Part shown: positions 46,756 to 55,399 of the stretch, in pieces
Numbering within the stretch: the first letter of the stretch is position 1
Layout of the letters: each line of letters begins with the position of its first letter
Assembly: GCF_003600625.1 (NCBI RefSeq)
Contig: NZ_CP032489.1
Location: 2,108,001-2,172,000 of the forward strand
Direction: 5' to 3'
Source: Arachidicoccus soli
GTDB lineage: Bacteria; Bacteroidota; Bacteroidia; Chitinophagales; Chitinophagaceae
Length of the DNA: 64,000 bases
The notes under the pieces: generated by a model
The model's input: only the letters and a program-made list of their open reading frames with translations
What the model was told of the DNA's origin: nothing
The model's database searches: none
Translations under genes and position numbers: made by a program

Positions 46756-47178
46756 ATGCAAAGAATAAGATTATATACAATAGCTACCTTTTGTTTTGTT
46801 TTTACTTCTTGCCGAACGTTGAAAGGTAAACAGCAATATTATTTAAAACATTTCGATGCAATCGTCAATAAATATGGTTTGAAACTTGGAAAATTAACAA
46901 AAACTACATTGCCAAAAGATTATAAAGTTCCAACAATGAGACAAACCAAGAACTTTTTGGCATTTGCAGAACACAATATGGCACTATGGCCCGATTCAGT
47001 AAAAATATATGAATCAATGGAAGCCAGCACCGACCAAAAAGGGAAAGGATCATTAAAAACGATTTCTGGTACTTATGTATGTGATTCTTTTTATACTAAC
47101 CTTGCTAAAATCGAGTACATCAAAAAGTACCATCTGGAAAGCCCGCATAAGCACCTGCTATATAAAACGAGAAAGTAA
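46756..47178 (+). CDS. Hypothetical lipoprotein, second of a pair
   Basis: A 140-residue protein with lipobox FTSC (Cys19) and a basic, helical mature part without recognisable domain. It starts two bases after the stop codon of the preceding lipoprotein gene, so the two are one transcript. It is convergent with the GH51 gene (26 bases). Confidence 0.65.
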   Translation: MQRIRLYTIATFCFVFTSCRTLKGKQQYYLKHFDAIVNKYGLKLGKLTKTTLPKDYKVPTMRQTKNFLAFAEHNMALWPDSVKIYESMEASTDQKGKGSLKTISGTYVCDSFYTNLAKIEYIKKYHLESPHKHLLYKTRK

Positions 47179-47204
47179 AACATCATAATTTTAATGCCAA
47201 TGTT

Positions 47205-49775
47205 TTATTGCACTGTTTTCAACCGGATAACGGAGACTGAATAAGCAGGCAATATTATACGAAAATCCTTTGAAGCATTTGTAATTGTTTTTGTTATGGG
47301 AATATATTTTTCGGGCTCTTTGAAAGAGTTTTCTACATTACCATTCGGTGCACTTAATACTTGCATCAACGCCCTTGGATTAATATAATGCTCATTTAAG
47401 GTTTTTACTTCCATATTATACGGAGTATTATATGCGTTTACCATCTTGATAATAATATCTCCAGTTTTATTGTCTTTACCGGCAATAGCAAAAAGTTTCC
47501 TTGGTTCTTTATAGGTCATGATTAACTTATCATCCAAATAACAAGCCACGCTGTCTTTCATTACCTCCAACCGAATATTATACCACCTGCCCGTTACTAT
47601 CGGATATGGGAGCCGCTGCTGTGTAATTAAATCGGACACATCATAGCCATTGGCAACAGTCTCAAATGTACAGTGAGAGTTTACCCAAGAACCGATATGA
47701 GCACGCAGGAATGTGTTACTATTTTTTATAGCAAAGGGTATAATAAAGGCATTTGTACCGCTTAATTTACGGGCTTTCACGTTCAAAGTGTAGGTGTCAA
47801 AACTTCTCCCTTTCAGATAAGCTAGGGTTTGTGCTCCGCTGGCGGTTTCGGCCAATGCGCTGTCTTGGATATCCCATGTCCCCCGCACTTTTGCCCACTC
47901 ATTTGGCCTGTTCAAGAAATCAGAACGATAAACTGTTTTACCATCTTGGATCACCTCCAAATCTTTATATTCTGCTTGTGTATCCCAGGTAGCAAAGCCA
48001 ACACCTCCATCGAATATTGAGCGTTTTTTCAAGGCATCCTGCTGAAGCAGTAGCTTAGACTTTAGATTAACATCCGCCCTGCTTTTCGCCATCATTTGAA
48101 TCATATAATACGAAATACGCGCATAGCTTTTGGATGCATCAAAATTAATCAGATTAACCGGCCAATCCTCATCGTGTACATTTGCCAGTAGCGGTGCATA
48201 GCTGCTCATGGAAACAAGATCTCCGTTGTGTTCCATAGAAAGAATATATACGGCATCACTGAGTGTAGCATTCATATTACCACGGCCAACTCCACCATTG
48301 GTAGCATATTCACCTACATATACTTTATAACCATCGCGTCTATACTTATCGAAATGATTATAATTGCTCATTGCCCAAAATGCTGCTTTATAGGCATGCT
48401 CATCCGCTATTTGTACGTGCTGCATACTATCGAGTGTATAATGGTTAACATCCCCAAGCCCCATACTGGCTATTATGTGTATATTAGGATACTTGGTATG
48501 AATAGCATTATAAAACCAATTATACCTTCTTGCATATCTTGGGCCAGATTGTTCATTACCTAGTTCTATATATTCCAACGGATAAGGTTTCGGATGGCCA
48601 TTATGCGCGCGAAGGTTTCCCCATTTACTAGTTATAGAGCCTGTTGCATATTCAATTGCATCCAATGCATTCTGAATATATGACTGCAAACTATCATCGG
48701 GAATAAATGTTCCGCTACGCATTTCGCAGGATACACCAACATTTGCGACAAATAATCCTTTAGCACCAATATCTTCACAAAAACGTAGGTATTCGTCAAA
48801 GCCAAAACCATTCGTACTCCAATAACCCCAAGGGCTATAAGTTTCCGGCCTTTTTTCTATTGGCCCGATGGTATTTTTCCAATCAAAGGCACTTTGAATG
48901 TTCATTCCTTCCACATAGCAACCACCTGGCCACCGGATAAAGGCGGGATGAAGGTTTGCAATATATTGTGCAAGATCTTTCCTTAGGCCATTAGGTCGAT
49001 TCTTATAAGTATTACGAGGGAATAAAGAAACAAAATCAAGATAGATTGTCCCTTTTTTACTAAATGATAATACGAGATGTGCATGAGAATCCATTTTTTT
49101 AGCGGTTATCGTGCAGCTATATTTTACCCATCCGGCTTTTCTTCCAGTCAGAAAAGAATGTGATCCTAGAATGGCGCTGTCTTTTGAATAAAGCGCAGCT
49201 TTGACTTCACCACCATAGCTACCATCTGTCCATAAATAAAAACTAAGTAAATACGTATCACCACGAATAATATTCATGCCCCAATAACCTGTATTTGCCA
49301 CGCCGGCAAGCATTCCGGGCTTTGATATTGTAATTTTCAGATTATGCGGCGTAGCAGTATTAAGCGGATGATTTATCGAAAGTGAGAGTGTAAGGCCTCC
49401 ATTTTTGCCTGTTACCGGATACCATCCGGGGTAATCTGATGTTACATTCCATGGCAGCTTCCAGTCAGACACGCCACCGTTTCTCATGTCAAAATGTGGT
49501 GTTCGCTTTGGAATAAGAAAACCATCTTCCAAAGTGTTACCCTGTGGTATGGTAGCATCTTCAAAGCCACGGTTCTGGATAAGTTCAGCATACAGTCCAC
49601 CATCACCCGCATGAGAAATCTCCTCAAAAAATGCGCCATGGAGAGTAGCAGAAACCGGATTACCCAGTGTAGAAGCATTTATGGTCAGCGACGCATGTTG
49701 GGCGATTAAAATTGCAGCATGAAAAAATGCTGCGATCATCAACCATAATTTTTTATTCATAAAAATATTCTTCAT
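47205..49775 (-). CDS. GH51 alpha-L-arabinofuranosidase with inserted carbohydrate-binding domains, secreted
   Basis: An 856-residue protein with a signal peptide (about 8-25). It opens LGNPVSATLHGAFFEEISHAGDGGLYAELI, the GH51 start, with a CBM4/9-like beta-sandwich inserted (about 95-255). The catalytic barrel has RWPGGCY (281-287), acid/base Glu408 in LGNEQSG and nucleophile Glu489 in VGEYATN. A LamG/DUF1080-like domain (about 610-770) lies inside the C-terminal part before the closing GH51 beta-sandwich. It removes alpha-L-arabinofuranose from arabinan, arabinoxylan or glycoproteins. It lies 214 bases downstream of the zincin gene, on the same strand as the SusC2 locus. Confidence 0.93.
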   Translation of the reverse strand: MKNIFMNKKLWLMIAAFFHAAILIAQHASLTINASTLGNPVSATLHGAFFEEISHAGDGGLYAELIQNRGFEDATIPQGNTLEDGFLIPKRTPHFDMRNGGVSDWKLPWNVTSDYPGWYPVTGKNGGLTLSLSINHPLNTATPHNLKITISKPGMLAGVANTGYWGMNIIRGDTYLLSFYLWTDGSYGGEVKAALYSKDSAILGSHSFLTGRKAGWVKYSCTITAKKMDSHAHLVLSFSKKGTIYLDFVSLFPRNTYKNRPNGLRKDLAQYIANLHPAFIRWPGGCYVEGMNIQSAFDWKNTIGPIEKRPETYSPWGYWSTNGFGFDEYLRFCEDIGAKGLFVANVGVSCEMRSGTFIPDDSLQSYIQNALDAIEYATGSITSKWGNLRAHNGHPKPYPLEYIELGNEQSGPRYARRYNWFYNAIHTKYPNIHIIASMGLGDVNHYTLDSMQHVQIADEHAYKAAFWAMSNYNHFDKYRRDGYKVYVGEYATNGGVGRGNMNATLSDAVYILSMEHNGDLVSMSSYAPLLANVHDEDWPVNLINFDASKSYARISYYMIQMMAKSRADVNLKSKLLLQQDALKKRSIFDGGVGFATWDTQAEYKDLEVIQDGKTVYRSDFLNRPNEWAKVRGTWDIQDSALAETASGAQTLAYLKGRSFDTYTLNVKARKLSGTNAFIIPFAIKNSNTFLRAHIGSWVNSHCTFETVANGYDVSDLITQQRLPYPIVTGRWYNIRLEVMKDSVACYLDDKLIMTYKEPRKLFAIAGKDNKTGDIIIKMVNAYNTPYNMEVKTLNEHYINPRALMQVLSAPNGNVENSFKEPEKYIPITKTITNASKDFRIILPAYSVSVIRLKTVQ

Positions 49776-49989
49776 TATTTCACTCTCAATTCATGAATAC
49801 CTGAAACGTTATCTTGTAGCGATTGCCTCTTACGGGTTCGAATGTTACACGATTATACCGGCTTTTATTCGTTCAATATTCCATCTTTCATTTTATGCGA
49901 AATAGAGATTAGAAAAGACAGCAGTGCAATATTTATATACCCTATATACATTGTGCTATTTTTTATTAATTTAAAATATTAGCATTCTG

Positions 49990-50892
49990 TTAGCGCCTTC
50001 TTGCAGGCCGCAAGTTGCGGCTATAGTAAACATCAGCCGGAATATGATGGCCGATATATACTTTGGCCAGCAAGTTATATAAATCCGGATCATAATTTTT
50101 AAGATCGCTTGGTGATTGGATACGGATGCCTTTATCATAAAATTCGATATTGGACCAAAACCACCATTGAGTTCCTTCTGCCCAATATTCTTGAACTGTA
50201 GTAAGGGCGTATTGTCCTTTATATTTTCCAGTTTGTTTTGCCCGATGATAAGCCGCATCAACAGAATCATAAAACGCCTTATTGAGGCGCTCAATCGTAC
50301 CAAGAATATTATGACTGAATTCATGAACAAAAATATTTTCTCCATAATAGCGTGTGCCTGGATACCCTAGCAGGTTTTCTTCCGCGCAAGAGGTATGTAG
50401 GCCACCCATACCGCGTGCCCTTTGATTCCAGTATTGCCTGTCTGTCATAGAACCAATCCCACCCGGCTTATCGTAATCCTCTCTTTCTTCGGGGACAAGG
50501 CGAGGATCGTCTTTTGTTGGCTTCTTCCAGTTACGGTGTTCAGGTAGATCCGTTTCCATTTCCGATTGAGCTTCCACCATTACACGGGCTCCTTCCTTTA
50601 CCATTTCCCGGCGTATATCTGGTCTACCCGACAACATGTAATTGACAATGTCTTTAGCAACCAATAACGCTGCATCCGGTACTTTAGAAGAAGACACGAT
50701 AGGAATACCAAAAGCATCTGCATATTTTTGATAAAAAGGATCTAAATGCAGAGAATCCGGAACCTTCATTTTCACGATGAGGGTATCAAATGAAACTTTT
50801 AAAGATAATGTTTGCGCATTTATCTGATTAAAGGAGCTTGCTATTTGAAAAATAAAAGCTATTAGTAAAAATTTGATTTTTATTTTCATCAT
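49990..50892 (-). CDS. Secreted zincin-type metallopeptidase (putative)
   Basis: A 300-residue protein with a signal peptide (AQ near 27). It has the zinc motif HEFSH (190-194) in NIFVHEFSHNIL, followed about 40 residues later by EYWAEG (235-240), which supplies an acidic third ligand. This makes it a gluzincin-like protein; the exact family was not recognised. It also has a conserved-looking block near 60-120 (FGIPIVSSSKVPDAALL). An active zinc hydrolase is likely, plausibly an endopeptidase acting on the protein part of a glycoprotein. It starts five bases after the gene for a DUF5007-like fragment. Confidence 0.65.
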   Translation of the reverse strand: MMKIKIKFLLIAFIFQIASSFNQINAQTLSLKVSFDTLIVKMKVPDSLHLDPFYQKYADAFGIPIVSSSKVPDAALLVAKDIVNYMLSGRPDIRREMVKEGARVMVEAQSEMETDLPEHRNWKKPTKDDPRLVPEEREDYDKPGGIGSMTDRQYWNQRARGMGGLHTSCAEENLLGYPGTRYYGENIFVHEFSHNILGTIERLNKAFYDSVDAAYHRAKQTGKYKGQYALTTVQEYWAEGTQWWFWSNIEFYDKGIRIQSPSDLKNYDPDLYNLLAKVYIGHHIPADVYYSRNLRPARRR

Positions 50893-50897
50893 GCAAG

Positions 50898-51269
50898 TTA
50901 TTTATGTTCGATAGCATTTAAATGAACCGTAATATAATAGGTGCCTGAAGTATATAAGGTAACGTATATCGCAGTATGCAATATATTATTGGTCGATACA
51001 TTTGAAATACGGCTGTCGAATCTCGCTCCCCCACTGGCTGGATATGATGAGTTTAAATCAAAATATGGAAAGCTAAGGTTGACATAAGGAATTTGTTGCA
51101 CAATTGTAGAATCTGTAAACTGCATAGGATAATACGGTGTCCACATATGCAATTTTGGAAAGAAGGTAGTCGCAGCTGGATCGTTAGACCAATCGGTAAC
51201 CTCTTTTTTAGCAGGGTCAAATGGCATACCATTTTTATCTACAAATTTCACAACCAATAACTTTTTCAT
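50898..51269 (-). pseudogene. Truncated DUF5007-like duplicate (C-terminal part only)
   Basis: A 123-residue frame whose whole length aligns with the last ~120 residues of the lipoprotein at 52170-53165: STIVQQIPYVNLSFPYFDLN is shared exactly, and both end LNAI(E/Q)HK. The signal peptide and N-terminal two thirds are missing, so the product would stay in the cytoplasm. It is best read as the remainder of a duplicated gene, although it keeps an open frame and an ATG at 51269. Confidence 0.7.
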
Positions 51270-51296
51270 TTCAGGACAGTTTATAGTTTATTATTA

Positions 51297-51965
51297 TTAT
51301 AATATATAATATATGTCAAAATAAGTATTTAGTCCATTGGAAGACTCGACTTTTAACTTGAAATGGGTATCTGAAATATTATCCGGAAGGTTATTAAAAT
51401 CTAGCTTAACAACCGGAGTATTCTGATTGGTTAAAATGACTTGCGAGTTATAAGGGTTATCACCTTCAAGATACCAAAAATAACTAGCGGTACCAGAAGC
51501 AGCTCCATTCATTGAAGCTGAATAACTATATACCCCTTGATCTGATGTATATTTAGAAACATTCGATTCTCCATTTATTTCAATATATGTAGATGGAGGT
51601 TGAGAAGGTGGAGTTGAAGAATTCCCCCCTCCTGAACTAGGGCTAGATGATGATGCTGCATCTTGAGAAACAAATAATGTATAATTGCTGTATGTGCCGA
51701 GAGATGATATAACATAAGCAGAAATATTAGCAGACCTAAATAAGGAAGTCTTGTTAGAGTCAATCTTAATATACATATTTTTTACATCTGTACGAACATG
51801 ACACCAAGATTGACTGGAAGTAACACTAGATGAAAACGCATACGCAGTCGTCATAGTTGTTGATCCTCCATAAGAGTTCATAATAATTTGTCCAAAGCTT
51901 TTTATTGAAAAAAATTGAATTAAAATTATTATTAAATAGACATTAATGCTTTTATTATATTTCAT
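51297..51965 (-). CDS. Hypothetical secreted protein with PKD-like C-terminus
   Basis: A 222-residue protein with a signal peptide (FGQ near 26). A beta-rich N-terminal part (30-105) is joined by a Ser/Gly/Pro linker (about 105-130) to a PKD/Ig-like domain (about 130-222, with ASYFWYLEGDNP). No enzyme motif. It sits between the DUF5007-like gene and its truncated copy, so it may have been inserted when the duplication formed. Confidence 0.65.
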   Translation of the reverse strand: MKYNKSINVYLIIILIQFFSIKSFGQIIMNSYGGSTTMTTAYAFSSSVTSSQSWCHVRTDVKNMYIKIDSNKTSLFRSANISAYVISSLGTYSNYTLFVSQDAASSSSPSSGGGNSSTPPSQPPSTYIEINGESNVSKYTSDQGVYSYSASMNGAASGTASYFWYLEGDNPYNSQVILTNQNTPVVKLDFNNLPDNISDTHFKLKVESSNGLNTYFDIYYIL

Positions 51966-52169
51966 GGGAAATTAATTTTTAGTTAAATGGGTTTCATCTC
52001 AGAACTTATATCTCAATGAATTGCTATTGTAGCATTCCCTCATTTCAATTTTCTATAAAAAATAGATCTTTAAATTAAAAATATTCTTCCTAATTGATCT
52101 ATAATATTCCTCTTCGTATTTTGAGGTCTGCCATTATTCTTATACATCATAAAAAAGTAATTAATTGCT

Positions 52170-53165
52170 CTATTTATGTTGAATAGCATTTAAATGAATA
52201 GTTATGTTATATGTTCCTGCTGTAAATAATGCAAATTGTAAAACTGTATGATACACTGCATCGTCCGACGTATTAGAGATACGGTAGTCTATGCGCGCTC
52301 CACCACCAGCTGGATAACCAGAATTCAAGTCAAAATAAGGGAAACTTAAATTGACGTAAGGTATCTGTTGTACAATTGTGGAATCGGTGTATTGTATGGG
52401 GTAATAGGGCGCCCACATGTGTAATGTCGGGAAATATGTTGTTGCTATTGGGGAGATAAGGTCCCAACCTTTAACTTCACCTTTGGAAGGGTTAAAGGAT
52501 ATCCCATTTTTATCTACGTATTTTAAAATAATTTTTGATGTCGCATCAGTTGATGGTTCATTATCTATATCTACTTGCATGTAGGCGTCATCATTTTCAT
52601 AGCGCACTAAATCTTTAGTACCTGTAGGATCCGTAGTCCTAAAGCTTTTATAATCTATAACTGAAGTTGTTGATAGAGGAATTATTTGAATTGTACATGC
52701 ATTCTTCAAAACTCGCTCTCCACGTACATTTGAGACGAGTAGATCCATGTTATATGTACCTGGTGGAACATAGGTGGTTGCCGCTGTAAACTGTAAACGG
52801 CCACCCAACTCTGCAATATTAAACGGAGATACTAAACTGTCTTTCAACTTGGCATTGAATAAATCAAGCGTAGAATCTGCAGGAGTTAATGTACCCGTAT
52901 AGGTAACAATATTTCCCGGCTTTGTTAGGATACTATCTACATCATTTCCCAGGGAATCTCTCAATGCAAGTACTTTTACATGCAAAGGAGCAGTTGAACC
53001 ATCAGTTACCAAGGATGCCGAAACAGTTGTAACTCCCTGTTGAACAATGAATGGATTTACCTGATAAAAGATTCTATCACTCAGATATCCGTGTACAATT
53101 TTCTGGCATCCCCAGAACAACAATATGGTACTTACTAATAGTAAAATATTTTTTTTCGTAAACAT
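52170..53165 (-). CDS. DUF5007-like surface lipoprotein of the SusC2 locus
   Basis: A 331-residue lipoprotein (LFWGC, Cys20). The opening GYLSDRIFYQVNPFIVQQG and overall layout match DUF5007-type proteins, which accompany SusC, SusD and FAS1 lipoproteins in Bacteroidota loci. Two beta domains, no catalytic motif. It probably contributes to glycan binding or complex assembly at the surface. It follows the FAS1 gene after 42 bases, and a truncated copy lies downstream. Confidence 0.7.
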   Translation of the reverse strand: MFTKKNILLLVSTILLFWGCQKIVHGYLSDRIFYQVNPFIVQQGVTTVSASLVTDGSTAPLHVKVLALRDSLGNDVDSILTKPGNIVTYTGTLTPADSTLDLFNAKLKDSLVSPFNIAELGGRLQFTAATTYVPPGTYNMDLLVSNVRGERVLKNACTIQIIPLSTTSVIDYKSFRTTDPTGTKDLVRYENDDAYMQVDIDNEPSTDATSKIILKYVDKNGISFNPSKGEVKGWDLISPIATTYFPTLHMWAPYYPIQYTDSTIVQQIPYVNLSFPYFDLNSGYPAGGGARIDYRISNTSDDAVYHTVLQFALFTAGTYNITIHLNAIQHK

Positions 53166-53207
53166 ATTATAAAATTTAATATTAATTTTTAAAATTTGAT
53201 TATCATA

Positions 53208-53852
53208 TTATCGTCCCTTTAGGTTTGAATTATTAGCCAGCACATTTAGGTTAGTACCACTGGAAGTTTTAATGCCAGTGGTTTGACAGTTAAGCACTGC
53301 ATCGGCAGGATCATTACCCACTGGACCTGAAGATCCGTCTAAGGCTCCATTGATCTGCACATATTGCAGGATGTAGTAAGTAAAAGCTGAGTTTGCCGTT
53401 CCATAGGTATATGCAAATTTTTTAACCCCACAAACCGTATCGGCCCAGTTCTGATGAAGCACAGGATTTATGGAAGCATTCCTCAATGTGATTGTTGAAT
53501 CTGAGAACATGAACTGTGTAAGGAATTTGGAGCTGATATGTGCATACAAGGAATCCATGGAGGTAATCTGTTCATTGGACATAAAGCGGTTAATAGAATA
53601 GTCTGTAGGTGCAAAAAATGTCCCAGCGGCATTTACTGAATCTTTTAAACCAAAATGGTTGATAATCATAATTACCGTGTCAAAGTCATGATAGGGATGA
53701 TTTGCCAAGTAATCATAAGTACTATAAGAAGAATATGCTTTTGCCAGTCCACCATCAGTAAGGTAATCTTTCTTGCAGGACACCAGTCCACCCACCGTAA
53801 GCAAGAGGAAACTGGTAAAAATCAGTGCATAGGAATATTTAAAATATTTCAT
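53208..53852 (-). CDS. FAS1 (fasciclin)-domain lipoprotein
   Basis: The ATG at 53852 gives 214 residues with a lipoprotein signal (GGLVSC, Cys26); a TTG at 53888 would reach into the susD stop region. The FAS1 fold is shown by AGTFFAPTDYSINRFM and the later SKFLTQFMF strand. FAS1 domains mediate adhesion or glycan contact. It lies 11 bases after the second susD gene, as is common in loci with DUF5007-type proteins. Confidence 0.85.
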   Translation of the reverse strand: MKYFKYSYALIFTSFLLLTVGGLVSCKKDYLTDGGLAKAYSSYSTYDYLANHPYHDFDTVIMIINHFGLKDSVNAAGTFFAPTDYSINRFMSNEQITSMDSLYAHISSKFLTQFMFSDSTITLRNASINPVLHQNWADTVCGVKKFAYTYGTANSAFTYYILQYVQINGALDGSSGPVGNDPADAVLNCQTTGIKTSSGTNLNVLANNSNLKGR

Positions 53853-53863
53853 TGTAAAAGTTT

Positions 53864-55381
53864 TTAATTCGTTAATAATTGCGCCCAATAAGAAGTCTGC
53901 TTTAAGAGCGGATTTAAAGTAAATAGGCTTGGATCCAGCGGCCAGTAATATTTACCGGCAAGGAATTCATTTTGGGTAATAAAAGGGAATTGGGAAACTC
54001 CGGTAAGCCGCTCATTACGTACAAGGTCATAAAACCTGCTACCTTCTAAAAACAACTCTTTACCTCTTTCTGCCGTTATACTGTCAATCAATGCTGTTCT
54101 GCCGTTAACCGAAGTAAGCGGTTGTATCCCAGCTCTAGTTCTTATTTCATTTACAAGCTGCAAAGCACCATTATAATCAGGAGAAGGTTGTGCAGCCAAT
54201 GCTTCAGCCTTTAACAGCAAGATATCAGCCAAACGGAAAATGATAATATTATTTTTTGAAAGATAATAATTGACATTATTATTAGTAATAGTTTCGATAT
54301 TGGAATATTTGATACAAGAGTAATAAGTAACATTTCCTGAAAGCAATGATGTAAACTCATTTTTATATCTTATGTCATTTGTATCGCTGTATAATTTACT
54401 GAGAACAGAAGGATCTATCTGCCAGTTAGGAACATTATTGACAGGCAAATAAGGCGTCGCTAATGTATAAAACGCAATACTGGCACTATATTGTGTTGCA
54501 TTCATTGCTTCTGTTGAAGCATTTTGTGCAATTTCAAAAATCCCTTCATCTGATTGCCCCTTATAAATATCCTTATAATCTGCCCCAGGTAACAATGAAT
54601 AAGAACCAGAATTGATTACCGAATCACAGGCTGCATTACAACTATCATATTGGCCTTCCCATGCGTAGACATGGGCCATCAGCGCAAAGACTGCACCTTT
54701 ATCGGCTCGTACGACACGATCTGATGATGATTCATCTTTCCATGGAAGGAATTTTTTAGCAATATCCAGATCTGAGATACAATTTTTTAATACTTCAGCT
54801 TGTGGTGTTCTTGCCTGTCCTGTAAAAGAAGATATATCTACTTGATAAGAAGTGTCCAATGGAACATCTCCCCAAACTCTAGACATATAGAAATAATTAA
54901 AGGCACGCGTAAAATATGCTTCTCCAATATATTTGTTCCGTTGAATTTCTTGATCTTCCACATTGTCACCGTTAAAGGCAGATAAAGGCATCAAGTTAAT
55001 AAAATGAAGGCAACGGTTACTTTGCTGGATGGAAGCATAAAAATTGGTATATACCCGCAGCTTTAATTTAGGATCATACGTGTTCAATGAAGACACCGAA
55101 ATAGCCCAGTTTGCCATTCTCAGGTTATTAAAATCTCCATCTACAGCATTATTAAATTCGTCAGTAGGAAGATCGCCATATGTATAAAAGCCAAGAGATG
55201 CATCGAATGCAGAACGAATGAGCGAATAACAACCAGCCACACCGGCATTCGCATCAGCATCTGTCTTCCAAGAAGTCTGATCGGTAACGCTGCTAATGGG
55301 GTTCTGGTCTAAAAACTTATGGCAGGAAGCCAATGTTAACGAGATGAAAATTGCTGTATATAATAATAATTTATTTTTCAT
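53864..55381 (-). CDS. susD: SusD/RagB family lipoprotein (second pair)
   Basis: A 505-residue lipoprotein (LTLASC, Cys20) with SusD helices and the closing NEIRTRAGIQPL, ERGKELFLEGSRFYDL and YYWPLDPSLFTLNP segments. It binds glycan over the SusC2 barrel. It starts 18 bases after the second susC stop codon. It is shorter than, and clearly different from, the first SusD, so the two loci should recognise different ligands. Confidence 0.95.
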   Translation of the reverse strand: MKNKLLLYTAIFISLTLASCHKFLDQNPISSVTDQTSWKTDADANAGVAGCYSLIRSAFDASLGFYTYGDLPTDEFNNAVDGDFNNLRMANWAISVSSLNTYDPKLKLRVYTNFYASIQQSNRCLHFINLMPLSAFNGDNVEDQEIQRNKYIGEAYFTRAFNYFYMSRVWGDVPLDTSYQVDISSFTGQARTPQAEVLKNCISDLDIAKKFLPWKDESSSDRVVRADKGAVFALMAHVYAWEGQYDSCNAACDSVINSGSYSLLPGADYKDIYKGQSDEGIFEIAQNASTEAMNATQYSASIAFYTLATPYLPVNNVPNWQIDPSVLSKLYSDTNDIRYKNEFTSLLSGNVTYYSCIKYSNIETITNNNVNYYLSKNNIIIFRLADILLLKAEALAAQPSPDYNGALQLVNEIRTRAGIQPLTSVNGRTALIDSITAERGKELFLEGSRFYDLVRNERLTGVSQFPFITQNEFLAGKYYWPLDPSLFTLNPLLKQTSYWAQLLTN

Positions 55382-55399
55382 TGCAATTGAGTTTTAAGC

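Noticed and set aside
49971-50345. A 124-codon minus-strand frame overlapping the zincin gene
   Set aside because: It lies in another frame across the HEFSH region of the real gene and has no signature.
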